Below are positions 38,077-48,400 of a stretch of 64,000 nt of DNA, piece after piece. The position numbers were made by a program, and so were the translations under genes. Source of the DNA: Chitinophagaceae bacterium (GTDB lineage Bacteria; Bacteroidota; Bacteroidia; Chitinophagales; Chitinophagaceae). The first letter of the stretch is position 1. The number at the start of each line of letters is the position of its first letter. The notes beneath the pieces were generated by a model. It was not told the DNA's origin and did not search any database. It was given only the letters and a program-made list of their open reading frames with translations. The stretch spans positions 1-64,000 of the forward strand of contig JAFMJI010000003.1 in assembly GCA_017853575.1 (NCBI GenBank). The letters run 5' to 3'.

Positions 38077-38670
38077 ATGTCAAAAATGTATATTCTTCTA
38101 ATTATATTCTCAGCTTTCATTCTATTTCAATCTTTTATGGCATTTTCTACTTCAAAAATTGAAAAACAAAAGTATCGCGTTGTAAAGACTGAAAAAGAAT
38201 TTGAAATTAGGTTTTATCCTCCTGCAGTACTCGCTACTATCAGATCCTCTGCAAGTTCATACAGAGAACTTGCGAGCAATGGATTTAGAAGAATCGCAGG
38301 CTATATATTTGGCAACAATGAAGCATCTACCAAAATTGCCATGACTTCTCCCGTACGTATGGACATCAATCAAAAAAACTCTTCTATGAGTTTTGTGATG
38401 CCCTCTCAATATGAACTTAAAGATCTTCCAAAACCTAAGGATGCAAGTGTCGAAATACATGAATCACCAGCCGAGTATGCAGCTGTCATAGAATTTGGTG
38501 GATTTGCCACAGATGAAAAAATCAAGAAGTATGTTGATCAGTTGAAATCAGTTCTTTCTGAAAAAGGCATTAATACCATTGGCAATTTTAAATATCTTGG
38601 GTACAATCCTCCATATCAATTCATTGGGAGAAAGAATGAAATCATTATAGCTGTAGATTGGAAAGAATAA
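38077..38670 (+). CDS. SOUL haem-binding family protein
   Basis: Product is 197 residues. A hydrophobic start (ILLIIFSAFILFQSFMAF) acts as signal or anchor. The SOUL/HBP domain follows: YRVVKTEKEFEIRFYPPAVLATI, FRRIAGYIFGNNEASTKIAMTSPV, FVMPSQYELKDLPKP, FGGFATDEKIKKYVDQL. SOUL proteins bind haem or tetrapyrroles. The combination with an Fe-S protein 8 bp upstream and a photolyase-family gene next door suggests a photo-oxidative or haem-related role, which is inference. Length is normal. Confidence 0.92.
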   Translation: MSKMYILLIIFSAFILFQSFMAFSTSKIEKQKYRVVKTEKEFEIRFYPPAVLATIRSSASSYRELASNGFRRIAGYIFGNNEASTKIAMTSPVRMDINQKNSSMSFVMPSQYELKDLPKPKDASVEIHESPAEYAAVIEFGGFATDEKIKKYVDQLKSVLSEKGINTIGNFKYLGYNPPYQFIGRKNEIIIAVDWKE

Positions 38671-38746
38671 ACTTTTCTTCCTCTTGCATTTTCAAATTAT
38701 TATTTAAATTGTTTACAAGGATGTGAAATAAGTCCTGATATTTTTA

Positions 38747-39868
38747 TTAATTATTTTTAGAAAAAACTAATCTTAATTTTTTTTCATTCTTTTTCCAGAA
38801 TGAAAAAAATGAGCCAGTTACTTCATCAGCATCTGGCAATATCCATGGTCTTGGATCTTCGATTCCTTGGTAATGTTCATTCAAGGGATGTTCCCGGTAA
38901 TGAATTGTTGAATCTGCTGTCTTTGATTTTAGTTCTTCAAAACTTCCTGTAAAAATTTGCACATCTTTTATGTTCGAAGAAAGTTCTATCATAAAAGAAA
39001 TGCATTGATCTGAAACTGGGTATTTCTTAAAAATCGCTGGCTCCAATAATAAAATTCGGTTTGCTTTGATATCTGATTTCCAGGTTGGAGATAGATTGTA
39101 ATAATTGTATAAGAGCGTTGGAAGTGATTGGTCTATCTGAATTGAAGTATTTTCAGGTAGGTTGGTTTCGAAGTCAATGATTTCATGATTCTTTAATTCT
39201 GCGGGAGTTGAGAGGTTTTGTAATACCTCGTATGAGGTATCTAAGAAGGTGTTGGTTTGATTAGTACCAGTGTAGTGGTTGATGTTTTCCTGATTTGCTA
39301 TATATTTTTTATTTGAAAAAGTGCCAGCCACCCATTGCCATGAAAGTGCATTGCTGCCCCAATCTCCATCGAGAAGATAATAATACATCCATTGTGCAGG
39401 ATGGTACCAATGTGAATTACCAAGATTGCAACTGAGAAATGCAACATACATTCTTAAGTGATTGTGCATTGATCCCTCAGTTTTTAATTTTTTGATTCCT
39501 TCATCAATTGCATGGATACTTGTTTGAGCATTGTTGATTGATATAGGGATACCCCAATTGCTTATATTTTCTTGTTTATTTTTTAGATCACTATCAATCA
39601 TTGATTTTTTAATTTGCCATACTCTTTGAAAATATTCTCTCCAAAGTAGTTGCTGGATGAATTTTTCACATTGATAATAAGTGTATTTCTTCCGGGCAAG
39701 ATGTTGGAAGATCATTTCAGTATCCAATACACCTCTTGATATATATGGGGATAGTTGTGTTACAGCACCATGGATGAAATTTCTTGTTCTACCGTATTTA
39801 ACAGGATCGATTTGATCCAGCAGTTGAATAATTTCGTTATAGTTGGTGATATATTTTTTCTCACTCAT
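38747..39868 (-). CDS. Photolyase/cryptochrome FAD-binding-domain protein with unusual domain order
   Basis: Product is 373 residues from ATG at 39868. The FAD-binding domain comes first (about 10-230): NFIHGAVTQLSPYISRGV, FIQQLLWREYFQRVW, GSMHNHLRMYVAFLSCN and LLDGDWGSNALSWQWVAGT are clear photolyase blocks. The usual N-terminal alpha/beta antenna domain is missing; instead about 140 residues follow the FAD domain and look alpha/beta (NRILLLEPAIFKKYPVS, VQIFTGSFEEL). This order suggests a circularly permuted or rearranged photolyase relative. The partner gene TIGR03643 ends just upstream, 8 bp away. DNA repair activity is not proven. Confidence 0.85.
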   Translation of the reverse strand: MSEKKYITNYNEIIQLLDQIDPVKYGRTRNFIHGAVTQLSPYISRGVLDTEMIFQHLARKKYTYYQCEKFIQQLLWREYFQRVWQIKKSMIDSDLKNKQENISNWGIPISINNAQTSIHAIDEGIKKLKTEGSMHNHLRMYVAFLSCNLGNSHWYHPAQWMYYYLLDGDWGSNALSWQWVAGTFSNKKYIANQENINHYTGTNQTNTFLDTSYEVLQNLSTPAELKNHEIIDFETNLPENTSIQIDQSLPTLLYNYYNLSPTWKSDIKANRILLLEPAIFKKYPVSDQCISFMIELSSNIKDVQIFTGSFEELKSKTADSTIHYREHPLNEHYQGIEDPRPWILPDADEVTGSFFSFWKKNEKKLRLVFSKNN

Positions 39869-39876
39869 TATTGTAA

Positions 39877-40176
39877 TCAACGTTTACTGATTTTGTTATG
39901 TGTTATTTGTCTTTGTAGCGCACATTTGAAACGGTTGATTTCAGGATTTCTTTTCATTCGATGTTTCTGGCTTACACCGCTGTTTACACGTTTTCTCCAT
40001 AGATTGAAACTTGATCTTTTGAGTTGATTTCTCATCAACTGTATCACATCTGATTCAGTCATCCCAAATTGTATAAAGATCGCCTCAAACGGTGTTCGAT
40101 CTTCCCATGCCATTTCTATAATGCGGTCTATTTCAATCTCTTTTAAAATTTTATGCTGCACCTTTTGTAGTTTCAT
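39877..40176 (-). CDS. TIGR03643/DUF2805 family protein
   Basis: Product is 99 residues. The core reads IDRIIEMAWEDRTPFEAIFIQFGMTESDVIQLMR then NQLKRSSFNLWRKRVNSG, followed by HRMKRNPEINRFKCALQ. This is the TIGR03643 family, small helix-turn-helix-like proteins that are nearly always found beside photolyase or cryptochrome genes. Here it directly precedes the photolyase-family gene on the same strand, 8 bp apart, so they are cotranscribed. The family's biochemical role is unknown; nucleic-acid binding is likely from the basic helical content. Confidence 0.88.
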   Translation of the reverse strand: MKLQKVQHKILKEIEIDRIIEMAWEDRTPFEAIFIQFGMTESDVIQLMRNQLKRSSFNLWRKRVNSGVSQKHRMKRNPEINRFKCALQRQITHNKISKR

Positions 40177-40370
40177 TGTATTAAAGCTGTTTCAACAATT
40201 TCATGAGCTTAAAAGTTTTATTAGTGATCTGTTTTTAATAAATACTTTTTTCTGTAGAATATTTGATCTGTAAAAGCCTGTAAGAATTATACAAAAAAAT
40301 TCACATGAAGGGCAAATGTCAAAGATTAGTAAAAACGAAGTTTGAATTTTCTTTTCCCTTTGCTTTCTGA

Positions 40371-40378
40371 TAGCTTTG
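40371..40378 (+). promoter_or_regulatory. Probable -7 promoter box of the DUF3050 gene
   Basis: TAGCTTTG matches the Bacteroidota TAnnTTTG consensus and lies only 12 nt before the ATG at 40391, so the mRNA would be almost leaderless. Upstream TTTG strings exist but their spacing is not ideal. Confidence 0.45.
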
Positions 40379-40390
40379 CGAAAAAAAATA

Positions 40391-41185
40391 ATGCATTCTT
40401 CTTATTTAACACAATTACAATCTGAGATAAAACCATTGAGGGAAAAATTGGTGCATCATCCAGTGTATGCATCCATTCAATCAATTGACGATTTACAATT
40501 ATTCATGGAGCATCATGTTTATGCAGTGTGGGATTTCATGTCATTGTTGAAAGCATTGCAAAACAAACTTACTTGTGTAAAAATTCCTTGGGTCCCAACT
40601 GGTAATGCAAATACGAGATACTTGATCAATGAAATTGTAACCGGCGAGGAGAGTGATGTTGATAATCTTGGTCAAAGAATGAGTCATTTTGAGCTGTATT
40701 TGAAAGCTATGCAACAAGCGGGTGCTGATACTGCATCAGTGGGAAGGCTTATAAATGAGGTACATGCTGGAAGAGAAATTTCAGCGATATTGTCATCATC
40801 TTTTATACCAGCATCTGCGAGTAAATTTTTGGGAAACACTTTCGATGTGATTGAAACTGATCAATCTCATTTGATGGCAGCTGTGTTCACATTTGGACGA
40901 GAAGATCTGATTCCAGATATGTTTATCAGTTTTATCAATGAGTTAAAAAAAGAGTTTCCTGATAAGGTTGATATATTCCAGTATTATATCGAAAGACATA
41001 TTGAGGTAGATGGAGATCATCACAGTGTCTTGGCATTGGAGATGACTGCAACACTTTGTGGTAACGATCCTCAAAAATGGAAAGATGCAACTTCATATGT
41101 GAAGAAAGCGCTTCAATCTCGCATTGATTTGTGGGATGAGATTTATGCTAAAATCGAAGAAAATCAATTGAAGGAGGTAAATTAA
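40391..41185 (+). CDS. DUF3050 protein (haem-oxygenase-like fold)
   Basis: Product is 264 residues from ATG at 40391. The blocks [57 protein letters not shown] and [19 protein letters not shown] identify DUF3050. The His and Glu residues in HHVYAVWDF and HIEVDGDHH recall the di-metal or haem sites of haem-oxygenase-like proteins (HDO superfamily). Cytosolic. It may be a non-haem di-iron oxidase, but the substrate is unknown. Length is typical. It is transcribed away from the photolyase/TIGR03643 pair. Confidence 0.88.
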   Translation: MHSSYLTQLQSEIKPLREKLVHHPVYASIQSIDDLQLFMEHHVYAVWDFMSLLKALQNKLTCVKIPWVPTGNANTRYLINEIVTGEESDVDNLGQRMSHFELYLKAMQQAGADTASVGRLINEVHAGREISAILSSSFIPASASKFLGNTFDVIETDQSHLMAAVFTFGREDLIPDMFISFINELKKEFPDKVDIFQYYIERHIEVDGDHHSVLALEMTATLCGNDPQKWKDATSYVKKALQSRIDLWDEIYAKIEENQLKEVN

Positions 41186-41234
41186 TTATTTACCTTCTTT
41201 CAATTACTATAGCAATGATTTAATTATACTAAAA

Positions 41235-42407
41235 TCAAAACCAAATCAACGGGTGCCTTACAGGTAGATTTCTGATAATTTCATCTGTCTGAGGTGCATG
41301 ATCCAATTTTTCCCAAGTGTTAAAAAGGTCATCTTTTTTAAGTGCATATGCACCAAAAAGTAGAAACGGTTGAGCAACCGGCCATTGATCCCAATACATC
41401 AGGTCTTTTTTGAATGGCCAGGAGTCTTTGTTCTTTACAAAAGGGGTAATAAATGATATTCCTTTCTCTATTGATTTGTTGTTTTGCGTACTATAGTTCC
41501 AAAGATTATTATACTTGTCTGATAAAATTTGGCACAACATGCTCATGGCATCCAAGTTGAAAAGCGAATAGCCAAAGGGTTTAGTTCTATTCAATTCTTT
41601 CGGGAAACTACCGTCTATGTCCATTTGCTCTGGTAGGTGTACATATTTGTACCGGTAAATACATGTATCAATCAGTAGTTTGTTACCGGTGAATTTTGCA
41701 AATGCTGCTACTTGCATTGTCCAGCATGTTGCATGGTTGTTCACTGCGTTTTTTTCATCAATACCGTATGGGTGTGATGTTATCCATTTTAGGTATTGAT
41801 CAAACCAATTTCTGAATAATTTGTATTCAACTTTATCTGCAGATTTTGAATGTTCAAGTTTTAACAAGGATTGTGCAACTTCCATGAATTGTATCATGTC
41901 AATGATGCCAATGCCTCTTCCCGTAAATTTTCCTTTGATTGCCTGTGCATATAACATATGCGGGTTCATGCGTGTAGCTGTATCAATTAACCAAGCGCGC
42001 GCATGTTCGAAAGCTTTCCTTGCATATTTTTCATCATTGGTTAATATGTATGCAGAAGTAAGTGCACCGATCATTTTACTGAAATTGATCATTGCAGTTC
42101 GGTGGGCTGTAAAATTATCTGGGTTGGTCAATCCATCTTTTTGAATATATGGACCATCGGGGTGTTGCGGATCTGGCCACCAGTAATCACCTTCTGAAAA
42201 AAAATCATGTTTCCCTCCAGCACTTCTTTCAGTTTGAAAATTAGTAATTGTGATAGGATTGCTACGAAGTGCTTCGTCTGCTTCTTTTAATATGCCTGAT
42301 TTAAGAAGAGTGATTGCTTCTTTTTGAATATTCAATCTCTGGCCATACAGATTTAAACATGAGAAAAGTATGATCGAAACAATAAAAAGGCTGAAATAAG
42401 TTTTCAT
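41235..42407 (-). CDS. Alginate lyase family protein (PF05426-like)
   Basis: Product is 390 residues from ATG at 42407 with a signal peptide (IVSIILFSCLNLYGQ). Family segments: GGKHDFFSEGDYWWPDPQHPDGPYIQ near the start, ARAWLIDTATRMNPHMLYAQA, then NNHATCWTMQVAAFAKFTG with the conserved His-bearing catalytic centre, and FPKELNRTKPFGYSLFNLDAM. This alpha/alpha-barrel family degrades alginate or related uronic-acid polymers by beta-elimination in the periplasm. It has no PUL-type SusCD neighbours here. Together with two GH2 genes and a GntP permease it fits use of uronic-acid-containing glycans. Confidence 0.88.
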   Translation of the reverse strand: MKTYFSLFIVSIILFSCLNLYGQRLNIQKEAITLLKSGILKEADEALRSNPITITNFQTERSAGGKHDFFSEGDYWWPDPQHPDGPYIQKDGLTNPDNFTAHRTAMINFSKMIGALTSAYILTNDEKYARKAFEHARAWLIDTATRMNPHMLYAQAIKGKFTGRGIGIIDMIQFMEVAQSLLKLEHSKSADKVEYKLFRNWFDQYLKWITSHPYGIDEKNAVNNHATCWTMQVAAFAKFTGNKLLIDTCIYRYKYVHLPEQMDIDGSFPKELNRTKPFGYSLFNLDAMSMLCQILSDKYNNLWNYSTQNNKSIEKGISFITPFVKNKDSWPFKKDLMYWDQWPVAQPFLLFGAYALKKDDLFNTWEKLDHAPQTDEIIRNLPVRHPLIWF

Positions 42408-42543
42408 CACCAATAACCTAATGAAAGCAAATCTTTATTTGAAGTGAATTATTTAATAGAATATTCATTCTCTAATTCTTTCTAAATTTTCTGTTATTCC
42501 TAAATATATATAATTTTATTCCTATTACTTCAAAACATATAAA

Positions 42544-43331
42544 ATGGAAGTTCATCATTCTCATCATTCAGGTGGTCATAGGAAAAATTGGAAGGAGTAT
42601 ATCACAGAGTTTATCATGTTATTTGCTGCGGTGACCCTTGGCTTCTTTGCAGAAAACCTGAGAGAACATCAAATTGAAAAAATAGAGAAATACAATTTCT
42701 TCAGAACATTCATTATGATTTAGAACAAGATCTCAGGGAGATTGAAATAACAACTGCTTTCAATATAGAAAAGCAATTGATGAATGACAGTCTTGTGATG
42801 GAGTATTAGGCCAAAGGGTATCAATCCAATTTACCCAGATTTTATTATCTCGTTAAAAATGCCATCATTAGAAAATTCTTTGATCATTCTTCATCTGGAT
42901 TTACACAACTGAAAAATGCTGGGGGACTTCGACTTGTGGAGGACAAGTCGATTATTCAAAAAATAATTGATATTGAGAATACTGTAATGATCGTTGAGAG
43001 TTTACAGGAAAGTATGGATCAGAATCTGTTGTTGTTGCGTGATGAGCTAAATAGTATTCTTGATCCGGTTACCAATAATAAAATGAATAGGAGTCAGAAT
43101 TTAATGAATAGAAAAAGTCCTTATTTATTGCTGAGGCGTTACAATTATCCAGACGATCCTAATCCATTGACGACATATGAAACGAAAACTTTAAGTCGAT
43201 TGATCAATTTATGTTCAGGCCCTGCAAATACGACGCTTCATATAAATTATTATCTGAGTCGATTGAAACAACAAGAAGAAATATTGAATGAGGAAATACT
43301 TAAAAAATTTGGAGATCGATTTAAGGATTGA
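42544..43331 (+). pseudogene. Broken MEVHH-family gene (frameshift and stop)
   Basis: ATG at 42544 starts MEVHHSHHSGGHRKNWKEYI and the membrane segment (MLFAAVTLGFFAEN), but the frame ends at TAG 42721. One base earlier in frame, about position 42690, the homologous text continues (FLQNIHYDLEQDLREIEI) until an in-frame TAG at 42807, after which the family core resumes (SGFTQLKNAGGLRLVEDKS) and runs to a proper end at 43331. At least two lesions: a one-base deletion and a nonsense codon. The rest is well conserved, so inactivation is recent. The end overlaps the convergent VOC gene by 11 bp. Confidence 0.85.
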
Positions 43332-43728
43332 TGGATGCATTAGGACCAATCAAATCCCATAGATTACCATATATGTCTTTGAAGACAGATACTGTTCCAT
43401 AAGGCTCTTCTTGAATTGGCCGGATAAACTCAACCCCTCTGCTTGTATAATTATTATAGTCCCTCATAAAGTCATCGGTATAGAGAAACAGAAATACCCT
43501 GCCACCTGTTTGGTTTCCAATGCAATTGATTTGCTCACTTGTTGAAGCTTTTGCCAATAAAATTTGACAACCTGCTCCATTTCCTCTTGGTTTAATCACC
43601 ACCCATCTTTTAGCATCAGAAAGTTTTGTGTCTTCTATTAATTCGAACCCCAGGGTATTTGTATAATACTCAATTGCTTCATCATATTCTTTGACCAACA
43701 GGCTTATTTGTCCTAATTGCTGATTCAT
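43321..43728 (-). CDS. VOC/glyoxalase family protein
   Basis: Product is 135 residues. Typical VOC elements: QISLLVKEYDEAIEYYTNTLGFELIEDT at the start, WVVIKPRGNG, VFLFLYTDDFMRDYNNYTSRGVEFIRPIQEEPYGTVSVFKDIYGNLWDLIGP at the end. The paired beta-alpha-beta units form a metal site, here Gln/Glu and His or equivalents not all obvious. Cytosolic. It may be a glyoxalase, dioxygenase or antibiotic-binding protein; the substrate is not evident. It stands alone and converges on the broken MEVHH gene. Confidence 0.85.
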   Translation of the reverse strand: MNQQLGQISLLVKEYDEAIEYYTNTLGFELIEDTKLSDAKRWVVIKPRGNGAGCQILLAKASTSEQINCIGNQTGGRVFLFLYTDDFMRDYNNYTSRGVEFIRPIQEEPYGTVSVFKDIYGNLWDLIGPNASINP

Positions 43729-43802
43729 TGTTCTGAAAAAGTTAAAATGTTTTAAAAGAAATAAGAGTTTTTAAATATAAAGAGATCTGTTGTATTTTCG
43801 TA

Positions 43803-44267
43803 ATGCTCATGCAAAATTGGAATACTCATAATAATAGATTGATTTTCATGGATGTTTTCAGAAAAACTTCCTCTCTATTCCGATTTGCATTGCTAATGAT
43901 TTGCTTTCTTTTCATTCATCAGATATCAACTGCTGGTGATTTAATTAGGACGATATCTTTCAATACTCCTAAAAAGAGTGAAGCGGTACAATTAAACATC
44001 ACAAATAAGTATTTTACTTCAGAAATTCCATTACAATCTGGCCAATTATCTCATGGAGTTGAGGCTGAAGTCGAGTCTTCTGAAGATGATATTCATCATA
44101 ATCTGGCGGATACCAACAACAATTCTGCTCAAAATTTTTTACTTGAAGAGTTTATCTATACAGCTTTTATCAAATCTCGCTATTTAAGATTGGTATCATC
44201 TAATCACGAAAAGGCTTTAGTTCCTTACTTTGTATTATATCATTCCTGGAAGAATTATTGTATTTAA
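43803..44267 (+). CDS. Hypothetical exported protein upstream of the efflux operon
   Basis: Product is 154 residues. A hydrophobic segment at about 28-45 (FALLMICFLFIHQISTAG) is a late signal peptide; an internal start at MDVFRKTSSLF (43851) would place it normally. The mature region is short, acidic (EAEVESSEDDIHH) and ends in an aromatic-rich stretch (LVPYFVLYHSWKNYC). I do not recognise a family. It lies 110 bp before the adaptor gene of the RND pump on the same strand, so a role in the pump's regulation or sensing is possible but unproven. Confidence 0.55.
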   Translation: MLMQNWNTHNNRLIFMDVFRKTSSLFRFALLMICFLFIHQISTAGDLIRTISFNTPKKSEAVQLNITNKYFTSEIPLQSGQLSHGVEAEVESSEDDIHHNLADTNNNSAQNFLLEEFIYTAFIKSRYLRLVSSNHEKALVPYFVLYHSWKNYCI

Positions 44268-44376
44268 TTTTTGTTTCTAACTAATGTTTACAGAGTGAAT
44301 TCTGTTGAGCAATAGTAGATGTAGCAGTTTCTATCGCTACATACTCCTCTTTCCATCTAACTAAAACAGTATTTTA

Positions 44377-45462
44377 ATGAAAAAAATTTTCCTACTTTTC
44401 TCCTTAGCATCTATTATTTTATTTTCATCATGTTCACATAAAAATGAGCAAGTTGAGGAAGAAGAAGAATTTCTTGTAACCAGTCCTCTGCAAGCTGATA
44501 CTACCATCTATAAAGAGTATGTGAGCCAAATAAGATCTGCCAGTCATATTGAGCTCAGGTCTCAAGAGAAAGGTTATTTACAAAATATTTATGTAGATGA
44601 AGGGGAGTATGTACGCAAGGGTCAGCTGATGTTTAAATTGATGCCAATGGTCTATGAAGCAGAAGTAGAAAAAGCCAAAGCAGAATTGAACTATACTGAA
44701 ATTGAATATAAAAATACCAAGAGCCTTGCTGATAAAAATATTGTGTCGCCCAATGAATTGGCGCTTTCAAAAGCCAAGCTGGACAAGGCAAAAGCAGAAC
44801 TAACGCTCGCACAAGCGCATTTAGGATTTACTGAAATTCGTGCACCTTTTAATGGGTATATGGATAGATTTTATACAAGATTAGGAAGTCTTGTAGAAGA
44901 GGGTGAATTGCTTACAACTCTTTCAGATAATAGTAAAATGTGGGTGTATTTCAATGTTAGTGAGGCCGAGTATTTAGATTATATGAAGCAATTAAAAAAT
45001 GGGAACAAGCAACGCGTTATGCTACAGCTTGCTAATAAGGAAATGTATGATTTGTCTGGTGTCGTTGAAACAATAGAAGCAGATTTTAATAATGAAACAG
45101 GTAACATTGCATTCAGGGCTGCATTTTCCAATCCCAAAAGTATACTTCGTCATGGTGAAACAGGAACGATTCTGATGCCAGTTTCATTGAAAGGAGCAGT
45201 TCTCATTCCTCAAAAAGCAACATTTGATGTGTTGGATAAAAAATATGTATACGTAGTTGATAAGGATAACATATTACAAGCAAAGCAAATAATAATTTCT
45301 CATGAATTGCCTCATTTATATATCGTATCAACTGGATTGAACCCAGGCGATAAAATACTTGCAGAAGGCATAGGTAAAGTCAAGAACAAAGAAAAAATAA
45401 AATACAAGTTTGTTTCTTTTGAAAAAGAGTTAGCCGAATTGAATAAGTTACATGCAGAGTAA
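44377..45462 (+). CDS. RND efflux periplasmic adaptor (membrane fusion protein), lipoprotein
   Basis: Product is 361 residues with a lipobox (SIILFSSCSH). The lipoyl-like half motifs (SHIELRSQEKGYLQNIYVDEGEYVRKGQLMF and the later HLGFTEIRAPFNGYMDR), a helical hairpin between (EAEVEKAKAELNYTEIEYKN...), and beta-barrel domains match the AcrA/MexA adaptor class. It bridges the inner-membrane pump and outer-membrane channel in the periplasm. Gene order adaptor-pump-channel, with 24 bp to the pump gene, supports a complete tripartite exporter. Confidence 0.95.
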   Translation: MKKIFLLFSLASIILFSSCSHKNEQVEEEEEFLVTSPLQADTTIYKEYVSQIRSASHIELRSQEKGYLQNIYVDEGEYVRKGQLMFKLMPMVYEAEVEKAKAELNYTEIEYKNTKSLADKNIVSPNELALSKAKLDKAKAELTLAQAHLGFTEIRAPFNGYMDRFYTRLGSLVEEGELLTTLSDNSKMWVYFNVSEAEYLDYMKQLKNGNKQRVMLQLANKEMYDLSGVVETIEADFNNETGNIAFRAAFSNPKSILRHGETGTILMPVSLKGAVLIPQKATFDVLDKKYVYVVDKDNILQAKQIIISHELPHLYIVSTGLNPGDKILAEGIGKVKNKEKIKYKFVSFEKELAELNKLHAE

Positions 45463-45486
45463 GAAAGAAACTAAAAACAATCAATC

Positions 45487-48400
45487 ATGTTTGAAAAGTT
45501 TATAAAAAGACCTGTACTTGCAATTGCCTTATCTGTTGCGATTGTGTTTATGGGGCTATTGGCAATTTACACTTCACCAGTAGCACAATTTCCTCAAATA
45601 GCTCCACCAAGGGTATCCATTTTTATCGAGTTCCCTGGTTCCAATGCTGATGTACTTGTTAAATCAACACTCACAATTTTGGAACGTGCCATCAATGGAG
45701 TACAAGGCATGCAATATTTGTTGTCAGATGCAACAAGTGCAAGTGAGGCATCTATTGATGTTGTATTTGAACCAGGAACGGATCCAACATTAGCTGCAGC
45801 TAGGGTAAAATCTAGAGTAGATCAAGTAATGACCAACTTGCCTCCACTGGTACAACGCGAGGGTGTGATCGTCTCTCCCTTACAACCCAGCATGCTCATG
45901 TATCTAAACCTATATAGTAAAGACAATAGTTTAGATGAGAAATTTCTATTCAACTACGCCAACACATATATCCTTCCAGAGGTACAAAGGATCAAGGGAA
46001 TGGGTTTGGCACAGGCAATTGGTAGCAGATCATTTGCTATTAGAGTTTGGTTAAATCCAGATCGGATGAGGGCATACAATGTTTCAGCAGAAGAAGTGTT
46101 GAAATCGATTGATGAACAGAGTGTGATGGCACGCCCTGGGCGAGTTGGATTGAGTTCAGGTAAAAGAGCTCAGTCGCAAGAATATGTTTTCACTTATAAA
46201 GGATGGTATAATACTCCAGAGCAATATGAGGATATTATAATTAAAGCAACAGCAGATGGTGAAATATTAAAATTAAAGGACATTGCACAGGTTGAAGTTG
46301 GAAGTGAATTTGTTGATATTTATTCAAATAAAGATGGTCATCCTTCTGCATCGCTTGTATTAAAGCAAAGTCCGGGGAGCAATGCAAGCAAGGTAATTGA
46401 AGAAGTTAAAAACAAACTAAAGGAATTAAAAAAAGATTTTCCACCAGGGATTGATTATGAAATCAATTACGATGTATCAAAATTTGTAGATGCATCGATT
46501 GAAAAAGTATTACATACACTTTTAGAAGCATTTATACTTGTTGCCATTGTTGTGTTTATTTTCCTTGGTGACTGGCGATCTACATTGATTCCTATTTTAG
46601 CAGTTCCAGTATCATTGATTGGTGCATTTGTTTTCATGAAGTTCTTTGACTTGAGCATCAATCTCATTACCCTTTTTGCCTTGGTATTGGCAATTGGTAT
46701 TGTGGTGGATAATGCTATTGTAGTAGTAGAGGCAGTGCATGTAAAAATGGAAGTCAATCATCTTTCACCCCTTGAAGCTGTAAAAAAAGTCGTCGGAGAA
46801 ATCAGTGGAGCCATTATAGCAATCACGCTTGTAATGACTTCGGTATTTATTCCCGTTGCATTCATGTCTGGACCGGTGGGAGTTCTTTATCGTCAGTTCT
46901 CACTTACCATGGCTGGGGCTATTGTTATATCTGGGTTTGTTGCCCTTACACTTACACCCGTATTATGTGCCATCCTTCTGAAGAATACGCACGGGAAACC
47001 CAAACGTAAATCACCGATCAATATATTTATTGATTGGTTCAATAAAGGATTTGAACGAGAGACAAACCGGTATACTAAATTACTTTCTGTAATCATCAAT
47101 CGCAAGGTTGTCACTTTTGGAATGTTAGGTTTATTTGCAATTGGTGTAGTTGGAATTAATAAAATACTTCCAGCAGGATTTATTCCTAGTGAAGACCAAG
47201 GACAGATCTACGCGATCATCCAAACTCCCCCGGGCACTACACTTGAACGTACAAACGAAATATCAAGAAAGTTGCAAAGTTTATCAAAGCAAGTAGAAGG
47301 AGTTTCATCTGTTACTTCATTAGCAGGTTATGAAATTCTTACTGAAGGAAGAGGGTCTAATGCTGGAACATGTTTGATCAATTTGAAGGATTGGTCAGAA
47401 CGAAAACATTCTGTAAAAGAGATTGTAAAAGAATTAGAAGAGAAATCAAAAGACCTTCCCGCTACTATTGAATATTTTGAACCACCTGCTGTGCCTGGTT
47501 ATGGAACTTCAGATGGTTTCTCATTGCGTTTATTGGATAAAGGCAGTGATGTAGATTATCAGGAATTTGATCGAGTGAATGCTGAGTTTCTTGCGGAATT
47601 GAAAAAGAAAAAAGAACTTACTGGACTTTTTGCTTTTTATTCTGCCAAATATCCACAGTATGAAATTTTTGTAGACAATCAATTGGCTATGCAAAAAGGT
47701 GTATCGGTTGGTGCAGCAATGGAGAACCTGAATATTATGATCGGAAGCACATACGAGCAAGGGTTTATTCGATTTAATAATTATTATAAAGTATATACAC
47801 AGGCCGGACCAGAGTTTAGAAAACAACCATCTGATCTTTTAAACATGTTCATTAAGAATAATCGTGATGAAATGGTTCCATACTCTGCTTTCATGAAGAT
47901 TAATAAAACACAAGGTCCCAATGAAATTTCAAGGTACAATTTGTATATATCTTCTTTGATCAATGGGATACCTGCAAAAGGATTTTCATCAGGAGATGCT
48001 ATAAATGCCATCAAAGAAGTTGCCTCAGAAAAATTACCAAGAGGGTATGATATCGCATGGGAGGGACTTTCATACGATGAAGCAAAAAGAGGCAACGAAG
48101 CATTGTATATTTTCCTTGTTGTAATCTTCTTTGTTTATCTGATTCTGTCGGCTCAATACGAAAGTTTTATTTTACCATTTGTAGTGTTGCTCTCTATTGT
48201 ACCTGGCATCTTCGGATCGTTTATGCTTTTAACAGCAATGGGGTTGGCCAATGATGTATACGCTCAAGTAGGGCTTATCATGCTGGTTGGTTTGCTTGGG
48301 AAAAATGCTGTGTTGATTGTAGAGTTTGCTGTTCAAAAACACAATCAAGGAATGAGTGTGCTCGAAGCAGGAATTGAAGGAGCCAAGGCCCGTTTCCGTC

